Assembly (NCBI GenBank): GCA_020638635.1
Contig: JACKIE010000016.1
Location: 1 to 64,000, forward strand
Length of the DNA: 64,000 nucleotides
Direction of reading: 5' to 3'
Source: Planctomycetota bacterium
Lineage (GTDB): Bacteria > Planctomycetota > UBA8742 > UBA2392
Numbering within the stretch: position 1 is the first letter of the stretch; each line of letters begins with the position of its first letter. This document shows, one piece after another, positions 8,790 through 17,924 of the stretch. A program made the position numbers and the translations under genes. The notes beneath the pieces are model-generated. The model saw only the letters and a list, made by a program, of their open reading frames with translations, was not told the DNA's origin and searched no databases.

Positions 8790-11015
8790 CTATCGCCCGT
8801 AGCCGGCCAGGCACAGCACGTCGTTCAGCGAGGTCAGGCGCGTAAGCGTGTCGGTGCGGGAGTCCCACATCCAGGCGTCGCCCAGTGTCAGCTGCGTCTC
8901 CGCGACGTACTTGTGCGTCACGAAGAAGCCGACGTCGGCCTTCTCGTCGAGTGCCAGCGACATCATGCTGTGGCCCGCCAGTTGCGGCCACATGCGCGCG
9001 ACGGCAGCCTGCTTCGCCTCACGGTTGGCGTACAGCACCGCGGGCGCGCCGTACAGGTTCTTGCCCAGGGTGTTCTCCGCGCCGGCGGTGCAGACCCACG
9101 CGCCCTCGCTGGTCCAGGCGCCCTCGGCGGTGTAGCTGAGGGTTGCGCCGGGCATCTCCGCGCCCCACAAGTGCTTGCCCGCGGCGTCATAGAAGTGCAC
9201 CGCGCCGTGGCCGCCCGACGAGTCGCGGCACAGGGCGACGTACTTGCCGTCGCGGCTGACCGAGAAGCCGCCGTACAGCAGCTCAAGCGCGCCGAAATCC
9301 ACTTTCTCCCAGCTGTGCTTCGGGTAGCCGGCTTTGTAGCCCTGCGTCCAGGCCGACGTGTTCATCCAAAGGGCGTCGCCCTGCCAGCAGGGCCGATCGT
9401 AGCCGGTCTGCACGTGGCCGGGGTGGATGCGTACGGTACCGAGGTCTTTGCCGGATTCCTCCAGCGTCATGTCAACCATGGTCGCGCCGGCGTACACCAT
9501 CAGCGCGTCGCGCATCTTGCCGTTGCTGTAGTTGGGCAGGCGGCCGTGGATGTCCAGCAGCAGCGGCACACCTACCGGCACGCCCTCCAGCTTGAACGTG
9601 CCGTCAACGTTCACCACGGCCGCACAGGGCGTGTGGTCGATGCGGACGATCCCCGTGAAGCCGTCGTGCCGGTCGCGCCGGAACTGCGGGTCGTCGTCGG
9701 CCCAGATGATGCGGCCGGTGACGGTGCAGGTTTTCTCGGTCTTGGTCGGCTGGGCGATGCCGTCGCCTGTGGCCCACCAGGGGCTGACCTGGTTGAGTTT
9801 TCCGCTCTCGAGCTCGAGCACAAAGATGTCGCTGCTGCTGATCGAGATGCCCGCGTTCAGGTTCGAGGAGAACGCGATGCGCTTGCGGTCCGGCGACAGC
9901 GCCAGGGTGGCGATCGTGTTCGCACCCGGCATGGCCAGCACGGTCTTGACGATCTTCTTGCTCGCCGGGTCGAACACCTGGATGCGCGCCACTTTGCCGT
10001 TGTTGCGCGCGATCACGATGTGCGCGGGATCAACGGCGCCGTGCTTGAAGGTCTGGATCGACTCCACGCTGTCCGGCCCCTCGGTTCCGTTGGCGGCCGG
10101 CTTGTCGAACACCAGCGCGTAGCCATACAGGTTGGCTTCGCTGAAGCTGGTTTCTGCCTTCACCGGCGTGCCGTTCAGCTTGCCGCTGACGCTGGAGGTG
10201 CCCTTCCACTCGTAGGACACCATGCGCCCGGCGCTGACGTCGAAGCTCGCGCTACCACTAAGCTTCGCGCTGGATTTCAGGCGGGTGCTGGCCGCGTCGT
10301 CGAACTGGTTGATGATGTCACAAGTGAACTTCAGCGTGCCCTCGACCTTGAGGTCGGCCAGCTTGCGGCCGTTCTCGTCGTTCTTCACGCCGCGCAGGGT
10401 GACCGTCACGTCGGCCTCGGTCAGCTTGTCTTCGGGCGCGGACAGGGCGATCAATCCCAGGCGGTTGGCGGGCACCTTCCAGCTTTCGCCCACTTTGACT
10501 TCGCGGCCGGGCAGCAGGTCGGCGTCCAGGTCAAGCTGCGCCCAGGCGCGGTCGCGCTCACTGATGTAGTCGTAGGTCTCGTGGCTGACTTCGCGGGTGT
10601 TGTCAGCCTTGACCTTCAGGACGAAAGTCTGGTTCTGCTTCCATTCCTCTACCGGCGTGCTGACTTTCTCGGGGCCGTTGCCGTAGTCCACGGTGCGGGT
10701 TTCCGTGGCCGCGATGTTGCGGTAGCTGCGCCACACCTCGCTGACGCGGCCGCCGTCCATGGCGGTGACCCATTCGTGCGTCACGCAGGTGCGCTCCAAC
10801 ATGAGGTCGGTCTTGCTGGGGTAGTCGTCGGGGTTCAGGGTGATATCGGCCGCCGACGAGCGCGCCGCCTGCACCATGCGCACGGTGCCGACCTCGAGTT
10901 TTTCCTTCAGCAGGAAGGTCTGTTCCTGCGCGATGACTTGCGCGGGTTGCCGCCCCGCGCCGATTGCCAGCGCGACCATTAACGCCGCGGCGCTTAATGC
11001 CGTCAGGTTACGCAT
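8790..11015 (-). CDS. Secreted protein with beta-propeller-like and carboxypeptidase-regulatory-like parts
   Basis: A 741-residue exported protein: signal peptide residues 1-30, cut near VIAQ. The first half is beta-rich and unnamed. Around residues 340-400 there is a WD40/PD40-type blade (LSPDRKRIAFSSN, then DIFVLELESGKLNQVS). Residues about 420-520 look like a carboxypeptidase-regulatory-like beta sandwich (GTFKLEGVPVGVPLLLDIHG). The C-terminal part returns to propeller-like blades (FSVSRDGKYVALCRD). It is the last gene of a four-gene reverse-strand operon, 15 nt after the metallophosphatase. The function is unknown; cell-surface or periplasmic binding is likely. Confidence 0.72.
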   Translation of the reverse strand: MRNLTALSAAALMVALAIGAGRQPAQVIAQEQTFLLKEKLEVGTVRMVQAARSSAADITLNPDDYPSKTDLMLERTCVTHEWVTAMDGGRVSEVWRSYRNIAATETRTVDYGNGPEKVSTPVEEWKQNQTFVLKVKADNTREVSHETYDYISERDRAWAQLDLDADLLPGREVKVGESWKVPANRLGLIALSAPEDKLTEADVTVTLRGVKNDENGRKLADLKVEGTLKFTCDIINQFDDAASTRLKSSAKLSGSASFDVSAGRMVSYEWKGTSSVSGKLNGTPVKAETSFSEANLYGYALVFDKPAANGTEGPDSVESIQTFKHGAVDPAHIVIARNNGKVARIQVFDPASKKIVKTVLAMPGANTIATLALSPDRKRIAFSSNLNAGISISSSDIFVLELESGKLNQVSPWWATGDGIAQPTKTEKTCTVTGRIIWADDDPQFRRDRHDGFTGIVRIDHTPCAAVVNVDGTFKLEGVPVGVPLLLDIHGRLPNYSNGKMRDALMVYAGATMVDMTLEESGKDLGTVRIHPGHVQTGYDRPCWQGDALWMNTSAWTQGYKAGYPKHSWEKVDFGALELLYGGFSVSRDGKYVALCRDSSGGHGAVHFYDAAGKHLWGAEMPGATLSYTAEGAWTSEGAWVCTAGAENTLGKNLYGAPAVLYANREAKQAAVARMWPQLAGHSMMSLALDEKADVGFFVTHKYVAETQLTLGDAWMWDSRTDTLTRLTSLNDVLCLAGYGR

Positions 11016-11030
11016 CTTCGCTCTCCGTGA

Positions 11031-12296
11031 TTACCGCTTGCGCGGTTTGGCCGTGTAGCTGTCCCGAACCTTGCCCTCGTCGGTGATGGACTCCACCAGC
11101 AGCGAGTCTTTCTTCACCGTCAGTTTCTGCACGTGCAGGGTGGACGCCGCGACGCCACCTTTGAAGTACCAGCGGTCGTCCTTGGGCGTGCGCTGCTTGA
11201 CGCCCAGGCCGCCTTCGCCGATGTACACCACGCCGTCGTCGGCCTGCTTGCCGCCGCGGATCGCGCAGGTGCGCTTGAGTGCGTGGCCGTCGCTTTCGAA
11301 GGCGATGTCCAGGTTGTACTTCTCGAACAGCGGCACCCAGTGCTCCAGGGCGCTACCGGGGCTTTTCACGGCCGGGTAGGCCGGGCGGTGGTAGTTGGCG
11401 ATCTGCCAGCGGACCTGTTCGTTTTCGTGCAGCACGGTCTCCAGGAAATCGGCCTGGTTGCCGCCGGCACTGATGTTGCTGTTCAGCGTGACCAGCAGGA
11501 ACTGCTCGCCGATCAGCGTGCGATAAAAGTTCCCGTCCTTCTTGCCCGGCGTGTTGAAGACTTCGTCGTACAGGGGCCCCTCGGCTTCGTGGTTCCCGCG
11601 CGCGGGGATCACCGGCAGCATGCGGCCCTCGGCCGTGACGGTCAGTTCGTGGTCGGTCAGCCACTCGTCCCAGTCTTCCATTTCCTCGCCGTTGGCGACG
11701 TAGTCGCCGCCGTGGGCCAGCGCGAGAATCTCCGGGTCTTCTTCGAACAGTGTGCGCATGCGGCGGTTCATGGTGCGGCGCGCGTCGCGATCAGAGCGCG
11801 AGTCGCCGCCGTAAAGCAGCTTGAACTCGGCGTCGCCCTCGGGCGCGGTGATGAAGTGAAACTCGCGTGATGCGGTATTGTCGCTCACCATCACGAACCA
11901 GTAGGTCGTTGCCGGTTTCAGATTCGATAGCTCGGCGTGGTTGTACCAGGTGTGGATTTCGTCGTCGGTGTATTGGCCGACCGTGGCATCGACCTGGAAC
12001 CTGTACTTTGCCAGGTCTCCTTGGCGTGCCTCGCTGTCATACAGCAGCGTGCTCTTCTCCGGCTGCTTGGCTGTGGTCCAGGCGACGGTTGCCGTGTGGG
12101 CGGGGTCTTCTTCCCAGATCAGCCGCCACTGGGCGGGCGTGGTGCCTTCGAGTTTCGTGCCGGTGTAGCTGCCGTCGGGGTTGCGGTCGGCGGCGCCCAG
12201 GCCGGGCGGTGCGGTCAGCGCGCCGACCAGCACGGCCAAGCTGACCACCAGGCCGGCGATCAGCAGCGCGGCGCGATGGTTATTCAATCGTTTCAT
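11031..12296 (-). CDS. Secreted purple-acid-phosphatase-like metallophosphoesterase
   Basis: A 421-residue protein with an N-terminal signal or anchor (residues about 9-30), a fibronectin-III-like domain (about 40-155, ending TTYWFVMVSDN) and a calcineurin-like metallophosphatase domain. Metal-binding blocks are visible: GGDSRSD, HGGDYV, GNHE and NYHRP. The last block, usually HxH, reads ESDGHALKRT, so one His is replaced by Asp. The family hydrolyses phosphate monoesters outside the cytoplasm. The start ATG 12296 overlaps the end of the upstream membrane-protein gene by 17 nt and has GGAAAG upstream. Confidence 0.85.
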   Translation of the reverse strand: MKRLNNHRAALLIAGLVVSLAVLVGALTAPPGLGAADRNPDGSYTGTKLEGTTPAQWRLIWEEDPAHTATVAWTTAKQPEKSTLLYDSEARQGDLAKYRFQVDATVGQYTDDEIHTWYNHAELSNLKPATTYWFVMVSDNTASREFHFITAPEGDAEFKLLYGGDSRSDRDARRTMNRRMRTLFEEDPEILALAHGGDYVANGEEMEDWDEWLTDHELTVTAEGRMLPVIPARGNHEAEGPLYDEVFNTPGKKDGNFYRTLIGEQFLLVTLNSNISAGGNQADFLETVLHENEQVRWQIANYHRPAYPAVKSPGSALEHWVPLFEKYNLDIAFESDGHALKRTCAIRGGKQADDGVVYIGEGGLGVKQRTPKDDRWYFKGGVAASTLHVQKLTVKKDSLLVESITDEGKVRDSYTAKPRKR

Positions 12297-13065
12297 GCTC
12301 GCTTTCCGTCGCCGGTTTGACGGTCCACAACAGGCAGAGTGTAAGTGGGACTGCGGCATTCGTCACGCGGATTAGGGTCTCCGGCCAATTGGGCCAGCCG
12401 AAGTACACCATGCGCGCGGCGGCCGTGACCGCGCCCCAGAAGGCCATCCAGGCCGCCACGGGCCAAAGATTGCGCGGTAGCAGGATCGCCAGCGCGGCCG
12501 CGACATCCAGCACGCCGATGCTGATCAGCATGGCGGTGGCCGTTGATTCCGACAGGTCGTGCGAGAGCAGCTTGGCCGAGGCGCCGATCAGGTAGTCGAT
12601 GAACTGCGCGCGCAGCAGCAGCGCTTCCACACCATGGCACAGGAAGGTGGCAGCGATACCGCCGCGCAGCAGCCACTCGGCCAGCCGCCGGTTGCGCGGC
12701 GAAGGCGGCAGGCTGAGCGCGGCCAGCGCCAGCGGCGCCGCGTAGCGCGCGGCGTGGGCGCCCGGCGTCAGCCACGGATACCAGGGCTCCACCATGGTGG
12801 ACGCGAACGCGCTGAACAGCAGCCACGCCGCCACCAGCTTCAGCACCGGCCAGGCCTTGCCCCAGAACACGAAGGGTACGCAGGCCAGCAGGCCGAACGC
12901 GGCGGCGTGCTCGACACGCAGGGCGGCGGCCTCGCTCCAGTCCAGGTTCAGCCACAGCCACGACAGCACGGGACCGCCGTACAGCAGCATCTGGGCCGCG
13001 GCGCCGACGATCGTCAGCGCAACGGCAACGCGCAGTACGGCTTTAGCGGCGGTGCTGGAGGACAT
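12280..13065 (-). CDS. Polytopic membrane protein (DoxX-like)
   Basis: A 261-residue hydrophobic protein with about seven membrane segments and short polar loops. It has the small residue-rich helices seen in DoxX/DoxD-type proteins, but no diagnostic motif supports a firm family call. It overlaps the glycosyltransferase gene upstream by 23 nt and the metallophosphatase downstream by 17 nt, so the three are co-translated. Its role is unknown. Confidence 0.7.
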   Translation of the reverse strand: MSSSTAAKAVLRVAVALTIVGAAAQMLLYGGPVLSWLWLNLDWSEAAALRVEHAAAFGLLACVPFVFWGKAWPVLKLVAAWLLFSAFASTMVEPWYPWLTPGAHAARYAAPLALAALSLPPSPRNRRLAEWLLRGGIAATFLCHGVEALLLRAQFIDYLIGASAKLLSHDLSESTATAMLISIGVLDVAAALAILLPRNLWPVAAWMAFWGAVTAAARMVYFGWPNWPETLIRVTNAAVPLTLCLLWTVKPATESEHETIE

Positions 13066-14737
13066 ATTCCTTGCTGTTGAACTCGGCCGAGGCGCGCTGG
13101 TGGAAGTCGGCGCGGAAAACTTCCGGCAGCTTGTCCCAGTCCTTGCGCAGGCTGACCACCCACAGCGGCCCGCGCAGGGCCATCAACTTGCGGTGCTCCT
13201 CAGCTTCGTCCGGGTCGTTGACCAGCTCCGTGCGCTGCACCTCGCAGTAATAGTTCACGATGCCGTCCTTCTGCGGGCCCAGGATCACCAGGGGCTCTTC
13301 GCGGTTCCAGTCGCTGGCTACCGCCCGTCCGAACGTCGCCGCGCTGCGATGTGGGTCCAGGGCCGGGATTACGCTCAGATGAATCGCCGCGTGAAAGATG
13401 CCGATCAGCGGCACCAGCAACACCAGCACGCCCACCTGCAGGTTGCCGCGCCGCGTGAGCTTGACCAGCATCGCGCCCCACAGGGTGGCGACCACGCCCG
13501 CGCCGATCAGGATCAGGCGGCCGGTGCCGTCGATGCCGAAGACGACCTCGGCCGCCTCGCCAGGCAGGCCTTCCACCATGCCGGCAGGTGCCAGCGCGAG
13601 GGCGAAGCCCGCCAGGATCAGCAGCGCGCCGGCAAACGGCGCCAGCCAGGCGATCACGTTCACGGGCCAGGCCAGCCAGCGGCGTTCAGCCACGGCCTGC
13701 ATGCGCGCGATGCCCCAGGCGATGCCCAGCGCCAGCGGCGGGAACAGCGGCAGCACGTAGCCCGAGCGCTTGCCCGAGATCACGGAGAAGAACACGAAAA
13801 TCGCCGCCGCCCAGGCCAGGCAGCCCAGCGCCGCGCGGGCTTCCGGCGCGTGGCGCATCTTCCAGGCCGCGCGCAGGCCGCCGGGCAGAAAGATGATCCA
13901 GGGCAGCGCAACCGGCAGCACCACGCCCACGAAAAACCAGGGCGGCTCGGCGTGGTGGAATGACTCCACGGCGCGCCCGGCCGACTGCTTGATCAGCAGG
14001 CGATCGAGGTACCAGTCGCCGGCCTGCAGACTGGCAAGCCACAGCCACAGCAGAGTGAACGCGCCGCCCACCAGGGCTCCGATCACGATGGCGCTGAAAC
14101 ACACGCCGCGACGGCCCTTCCAGGTGAGGCCCAATGCGAGCGCACCCATGGCCGGAATCGCCAGCGCCACGGGCCCTTTCACTACGCAGCCGTAGCCCAG
14201 TGCGCCCACGGTGGCGAGGATCCAGCCCGCCCGCGTGCGCCAGTTTTCGGCCAGGGCCGCGTGCAGGGCGGTGACGACGCCGAGCGTGGTCCACACATAG
14301 AGGAAGGAATCGATCAGGCTGCGCGTGCCGCGGTCCAAGATGAAGATGAACGTCCAGAAAATGCCGGCCCCCAGCCAGCCGATCGTGCGTGCCCCGAACA
14401 GCAGCCGCGCCAGGTGCACCAGCAGCAGGCCGCTGAACAGCGCCGCCAGGGCCGATACGATGCGCGCCGCCACCAGGTAGCTGATTCCCGTGGCGTAGTG
14501 CACGGCGATGATCGCCCAGGAATAGCCCGGCGGCTTTTCGCCGTAGACGTCGCCGTTCAGGCTCGGCACCAGCCAGTCGCCGTACTCGCCCATCTGGCGC
14601 GCGGCCTCAACGTAGCGCAGGTCGTCAACGTGCCAGGGCCCGCGCGAAAACCAGGCCGGCACGAACAGCAGCACGAACGCGGCCAGCATGATCCATGCAA
14701 GCTGACGGTCTGCGCGGCTGGCGGGTGCTGCGTCCAT
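13043..14737 (-). CDS. ArnT/PMT-like glycosyltransferase (GT83-type)
   Basis: An integral-membrane C-type glycosyltransferase of 564 residues with about 11-12 predicted helices. The first periplasmic loop carries the acidic motif expected in ArnT and PMT enzymes (WHVDDLRYVEAARQM, then NGDVYGEKPPGYSW). These enzymes use polyprenyl-phosphate sugars to modify lipid A or other surface acceptors. A GT2-type synthase that could make the lipid-linked donor lies nearby at 15790. ATG 14737 was preferred to GTG 14758, with a weak RBS in both cases. It is the first gene of the operon 14737-8790. Confidence 0.85.
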   Translation of the reverse strand: MDAAPASRADRQLAWIMLAAFVLLFVPAWFSRGPWHVDDLRYVEAARQMGEYGDWLVPSLNGDVYGEKPPGYSWAIIAVHYATGISYLVAARIVSALAALFSGLLLVHLARLLFGARTIGWLGAGIFWTFIFILDRGTRSLIDSFLYVWTTLGVVTALHAALAENWRTRAGWILATVGALGYGCVVKGPVALAIPAMGALALGLTWKGRRGVCFSAIVIGALVGGAFTLLWLWLASLQAGDWYLDRLLIKQSAGRAVESFHHAEPPWFFVGVVLPVALPWIIFLPGGLRAAWKMRHAPEARAALGCLAWAAAIFVFFSVISGKRSGYVLPLFPPLALGIAWGIARMQAVAERRWLAWPVNVIAWLAPFAGALLILAGFALALAPAGMVEGLPGEAAEVVFGIDGTGRLILIGAGVVATLWGAMLVKLTRRGNLQVGVLVLLVPLIGIFHAAIHLSVIPALDPHRSAATFGRAVASDWNREEPLVILGPQKDGIVNYYCEVQRTELVNDPDEAEEHRKLMALRGPLWVVSLRKDWDKLPEVFRADFHQRASAEFNSKEYVLQHRR

Positions 14738-14796
14738 GGGAAAACGATAGCTTTGCACATCGGTTCCACAACGCGGGCGATTGCAGCCGGGCCCGT

Positions 14797-15600
14797 ATGC
14801 TGGTTAGCTTCAGGTTTTCCGCCGGACCGCCCGTGCCGCAGACCCTTCTGACCTTTGACCCGTTCAGCGCCAAGACGATCTTCTCGGCGATCGGCTTTGC
14901 CGGGCAGGGGCTGTTCACCGCGCGCATGATGGTGCAGTGGTACGCCAGCGAGAAGGCCAAGGCCAGCGTGGTGCCGAAGAGCTTCTGGTGGCTCTCGGTG
15001 TTCGGCACGCTGATGCTGCTGGTGTATGCCTGGTTCACGCGCGACCTGATCTTTCTGATCGGCCCGACGCTCAACCTGTTCCTGTACGTCCGCAACCTCA
15101 TGATCGCCGGCAGAGGCCGCAAGCTGGGCAACGTGCTGATCCCGCTCGCGGCCGTGATGGTGCTCAGCGGCGGCGTCGCGGCCTACCTTACAGCTGAAGA
15201 GAAGGACATCATCGCGCTGGATGCCTCGCCGCTGTGGCTGGTGGTGGGTTTTACCGGCACGGCGCTGTGGACGCTGCGCTTTCCGGTGCAGTGGATCATC
15301 AGCGAGCGCCTGGGGCGCAGCGTGCTGCCGCCGGTGTTCTGGTGGATGAGCCTGATCGGTGCCGGGCTGCTGACGGCCTACGCGGCGTACAAGCCGGACG
15401 CGGTGTTCGTGCTGGCCTACGTGCTGAACCCGATTCCGGCCGTGCGCAACCTGATGCTGATCTACCGCAAGCCCAAGCCAACGGCGGAATCTGCCGATAG
15501 CGAAGAGTCGGGCATTGAGAAGCCTACACTTATGGAAAACGAAAGTTCGGCAGGGTCGTTGCCTGCGGAGCAGGCACACAAGGTTAGCCCCCAGCGTTAG
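14797..15600 (+). CDS. Double LABN-domain membrane protein (lipid-A-disaccharide synthase N-terminal type)
   Basis: A 267-residue membrane protein with two tandem LABN-like units. Each has an RxxVQW-type segment (ARMMVQWYASEK; LRFPVQWIISER), a P-x-x-FWW segment (VPKSFWWLSVFG; LPPVFWWMSLIG) and a terminal NLxLxxRNLM-type helix. LABN domains are usually found fused to LpxB or alone near lipid-glycosylation genes, in keeping with the neighbouring GT83-like and GT2 genes. The start is uncertain: ATG 14797 is chosen, GTG 14833 is possible. The last codons lie in a hairpin (15582-15608). Confidence 0.82.
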   Translation: MLVSFRFSAGPPVPQTLLTFDPFSAKTIFSAIGFAGQGLFTARMMVQWYASEKAKASVVPKSFWWLSVFGTLMLLVYAWFTRDLIFLIGPTLNLFLYVRNLMIAGRGRKLGNVLIPLAAVMVLSGGVAAYLTAEEKDIIALDASPLWLVVGFTGTALWTLRFPVQWIISERLGRSVLPPVFWWMSLIGAGLLTAYAAYKPDAVFVLAYVLNPIPAVRNLMLIYRKPKPTAESADSEESGIEKPTLMENESSAGSLPAEQAHKVSPQR

Positions 15601-15722
15601 CTGGGGGTATACGAGCACGACGGGGCCGAGCCGCGGAGCGGCGGCACAAAGGCCGACCGGCTTGTGTCGCCGCTCCGCGGCTTGTAACGGGGTAGCGGAC
15701 AACCCCGGGCTAACGCCCGGGG
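15582..15722. repeat. Three palindromes between the LABN and GT2 genes
   Basis: The first hairpin, AGCCCCCAGC with its complement, overlaps the LABN stop codon (15582-15608). A long hairpin pairs 15631-15649 with 15662-15680, 19 bp with one G-U type mismatch and a 12-nt loop. The third is CCCCGGGC-TAAC-GCCCGGGG (15703-15722). The first and third share the TAGC/GGCTAAC wording, so they look like members of one intergenic repeat family. One may act as a terminator. Confidence 0.7.
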
Positions 15723-15789
15723 CTAACAATTGTGACGGCGCTTCGCGCCTCGAAAGCTGCGCGACCGAGACGCTGGCAGCGCGCCTGGA

Positions 15790-16494
15790 ATGCGGATGGA
15801 TAAGCCCGAGATCTCAGTCGTCATTCCCGTCTTCAACGAGGTCGAGAACGTCGGCCCGCTGGCCGATGAAGTGAAAGCGGCCATGGAAACGGCGGGCAAG
15901 AGCTTCGAGCTGATCTACGTGGACGACGCCAGCACCGACGGCACGCCGGCAGCCTGCGAAAAAATCGGCTGGGTGCGCTGCATCGTGCACAAGCGCAACC
16001 TTGGCCAGAGCGCCGCCACCATCACCGGCATCCAGGCCGCGCAGGCCGACTTGATCGTGACCCTGGACGGCGACCGCCAGAACGACCCGGCCAGCATCCC
16101 GGACCTGCTGGCCGCGCTGAAAGACGCCGATGCTGTGCAGGGAATCAGAAAGAAGCGCAACGACAAGCTGAACCGCCGCATCGCCAGCCGCACGGCCTAC
16201 GTGATCCGCAACCTGTTTCTGCGCGACCGCATCAAGGACATTGGCTGCTCGCTGCGCGCGTTTCCCCGCAAGGCCGGGCTGATGCTGCCCCAGTTCAACG
16301 GCGTGCACCGGCTGATGCCGGCGATCTTCGTGTTCATGGGCCTGAAGGTGGCCCAGGTCCCCACGGAGCACCGCGCCCGAACGGCCGGCGTAAGCAAGTA
16401 CGGCAATCTGAAACGCGGCGCGCGAGGTCTGCTCGACCTGATGGGCCTCTATTGGCTCAAGAAGCGCATCTACAAGTACGACCGCGAGAGTTAG
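15790..16494 (+). CDS. GT2-family (DPM1-like) glycosyltransferase
   Basis: A 234-residue soluble GT-A fold enzyme. It starts with SVVIPVFNEVENV; nucleotide-sugar binding DDASTDGT and the DxD-type DGDRQNDP are both present. The acceptor-side part ends TAGVSKYGNLKRG. It lacks the C-terminal membrane helices of ArnC/GtrB, so it resembles short dolichol/polyprenyl-phosphate sugar synthases. It probably makes a polyprenyl-phosphate sugar that the GT83-like enzyme (13043-14737) uses. ATG 15790 and ATG 15796 are both usable. Confidence 0.88.
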   Translation: MRMDKPEISVVIPVFNEVENVGPLADEVKAAMETAGKSFELIYVDDASTDGTPAACEKIGWVRCIVHKRNLGQSAATITGIQAAQADLIVTLDGDRQNDPASIPDLLAALKDADAVQGIRKKRNDKLNRRIASRTAYVIRNLFLRDRIKDIGCSLRAFPRKAGLMLPQFNGVHRLMPAIFVFMGLKVAQVPTEHRARTAGVSKYGNLKRGARGLLDLMGLYWLKKRIYKYDRES

Positions 16495-16507
16495 TCGGAA
16501 CAGAAGC

Positions 16508-16538
16508 GGGGACAGGCACCTTGGTGCCTGTCCCCTTT
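16508..16538. terminator. GGGGACAGGC-type palindrome acting as terminator
   Basis: GGGGACAGGCACC and its perfect complement meet with a TT centre and are followed by TTT. It is placed between the convergent GT2 and helicase genes. The same wording recurs at 26774-26804 and 45978-46008. Confidence 0.75.
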
Positions 16539-16550
16539 GCGTGTCCTGTG

Positions 16551-16565
16551 CGGGCGGGACGCCCG
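16551..16565. repeat. GC hairpin with GGA triloop
   Basis: CGGGCG-GGA-CGCCCG. It is one of several hairpins in the window with different stems but the same GGA (or TCC) loop. Confidence 0.6.
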
Positions 16566-16571
16566 CGATCC

Positions 16572-17822
16572 TTAGCGCATACCGTTGCGGCGGCTGCGGC
16601 CTCGGCCCCTGCGTTTGGGCTTGGGCCAGCCTCCGCGACTGGTCTTGGACTTCGGCGCGGCCGTCACCTGGGCGATGTAGGCCTTGGCCCCTTCGCTCAT
16701 GTGGTACGGGTGGCTGTCGTCGGTCATCAGGGCCGTGTCGGCGATCTTCTCGATGGCTGCGAGCTTCTTCAGCTCTTCGCGGTCACAGAACGAAATCGCC
16801 ACGCCGCTGGCGCCCGCGCGGGCCGTACGACCGATGCGGTGCACGTGGTTCTCCGGCTCGTCGCTGAGGTCGAAGTTGATCACGTGCGTGATGCCCTCGA
16901 CGTCAATGCCGCGCGCCGCGATGTCCGTCGCCACCAGCACGCGTGTGCGGCCGTCGGCGAAGTCGGCCAATGCACGCTGGCGCGCGCCCTGGCTCTTGTT
17001 GCTGTGGATGGCGCCGGCGCGGATCTTGGCCTGCTGCAGCTTCTTCACGATGCGGTCGGCGCGGTGCTTGGTGCGCGAAAACACCAGCACCATGGCCTCG
17101 GGCGCGTCCTTCAGCAGGTGCACCAGCAGGTCCGGCTTGCTGCGCTGGTCCACGAACATCACCTTCTGGGTGATCTTGGGGCGCAGCACCGGCGTGGGGT
17201 CAACGTCCACGCGGGCCGGGTCTTTGCACAGGGTGTGGGCCAGCTCGGCCACGGCCTTGGGCATGGTGGCGCTGAAGAACAGCGTCTGGCGCTGCTTCGG
17301 CACCTGGCTGCAGATGCGCCGCACGTCATGGATGAAACCCATGTCGAGCATGCGGTCGGCTTCGTCCAGCACCAGCACCTCGACCTTGTCCAGCTTGACG
17401 AAACCCTGCTGCATCAGGTCAAGCAGGCGGCCGGGGGTGGCGACCAGGATGTCCACGCCGCGCTTGAGGGCCTGGATCTGCGGCTGCTCGCCGACGCCGC
17501 CCATCACCACGCTGCTGCGCAGCTTGAAGTTGCGGCCGTAGGCGCGCAGGGCCTGATCGACCTGCAGTGCCAGCTCGCGGGTGGGGGCGAGGATCAGTGC
17601 CCGGATACCGCCGTGCTGGCCCTTGGCCAGGCGCTGCAGGATGGGCGTGGTAAAGGCAGCGGTCTTGCCGGTGCCGGTAGGTGCGATGGCGAGTACGTCT
17701 TTGCCTGCCAGCGCGTGGGGAATCGCGAGCGACTGGATCTGTGTCGGGCGCGTGTAGCCTTCATGCTCCAATGCACGAAGGATTGCCTCGTCGAGGGACA
17801 AGGCGGCGAAACTATCTGTCAT
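16572..17822 (-). CDS. rhlE: DEAD-box RNA helicase, RhlE type
   Basis: A 416-residue ATP-dependent RNA helicase. All core motifs are present: Q motif GYTRPTQIQ, motif I APTGTGKT, PTRELA, VLDEADRMLDMGF, SAT, ATDIAARGIDVEGI and HRIGRTARAG. The C-terminal tail is strongly basic (KPKRRGRGRSRRNG) as in RhlE proteins that bind RNA. Longer in-frame starts exist but run through palindromic DNA; ATG 17822, beginning MTDSFAALSL, fits the family. It acts in RNA structure remodelling, ribosome assembly or decay. Confidence 0.93.
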   Translation of the reverse strand: MTDSFAALSLDEAILRALEHEGYTRPTQIQSLAIPHALAGKDVLAIAPTGTGKTAAFTTPILQRLAKGQHGGIRALILAPTRELALQVDQALRAYGRNFKLRSSVVMGGVGEQPQIQALKRGVDILVATPGRLLDLMQQGFVKLDKVEVLVLDEADRMLDMGFIHDVRRICSQVPKQRQTLFFSATMPKAVAELAHTLCKDPARVDVDPTPVLRPKITQKVMFVDQRSKPDLLVHLLKDAPEAMVLVFSRTKHRADRIVKKLQQAKIRAGAIHSNKSQGARQRALADFADGRTRVLVATDIAARGIDVEGITHVINFDLSDEPENHVHRIGRTARAGASGVAISFCDREELKKLAAIEKIADTALMTDDSHPYHMSEGAKAYIAQVTAAPKSKTSRGGWPKPKRRGRGRSRRNGMR

Positions 17823-17839
17823 TTCAACTTTCTTCTGGA

Positions 17840-17924
17840 CGTAGCGCGGGCATCGCGCCTGCTTTGGTTGCAGTCCCGTGGGCGGGGCGCCCACGGGCTG
17901 TGCAGGCAAGTTGCCTGCGCTACG
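17840..17924. repeat. 85-bp composite palindromic element
   Basis: Terminal inverted repeats (17840-17852 and 17912-17924, one mismatch) enclose CCCGTGGGC-GGGGC-GCCCACGGG (17875-17897) and GCAGGCA-AGT-TGCCTGC (17902-17918). It lies just upstream of the helicase start. Confidence 0.75.
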
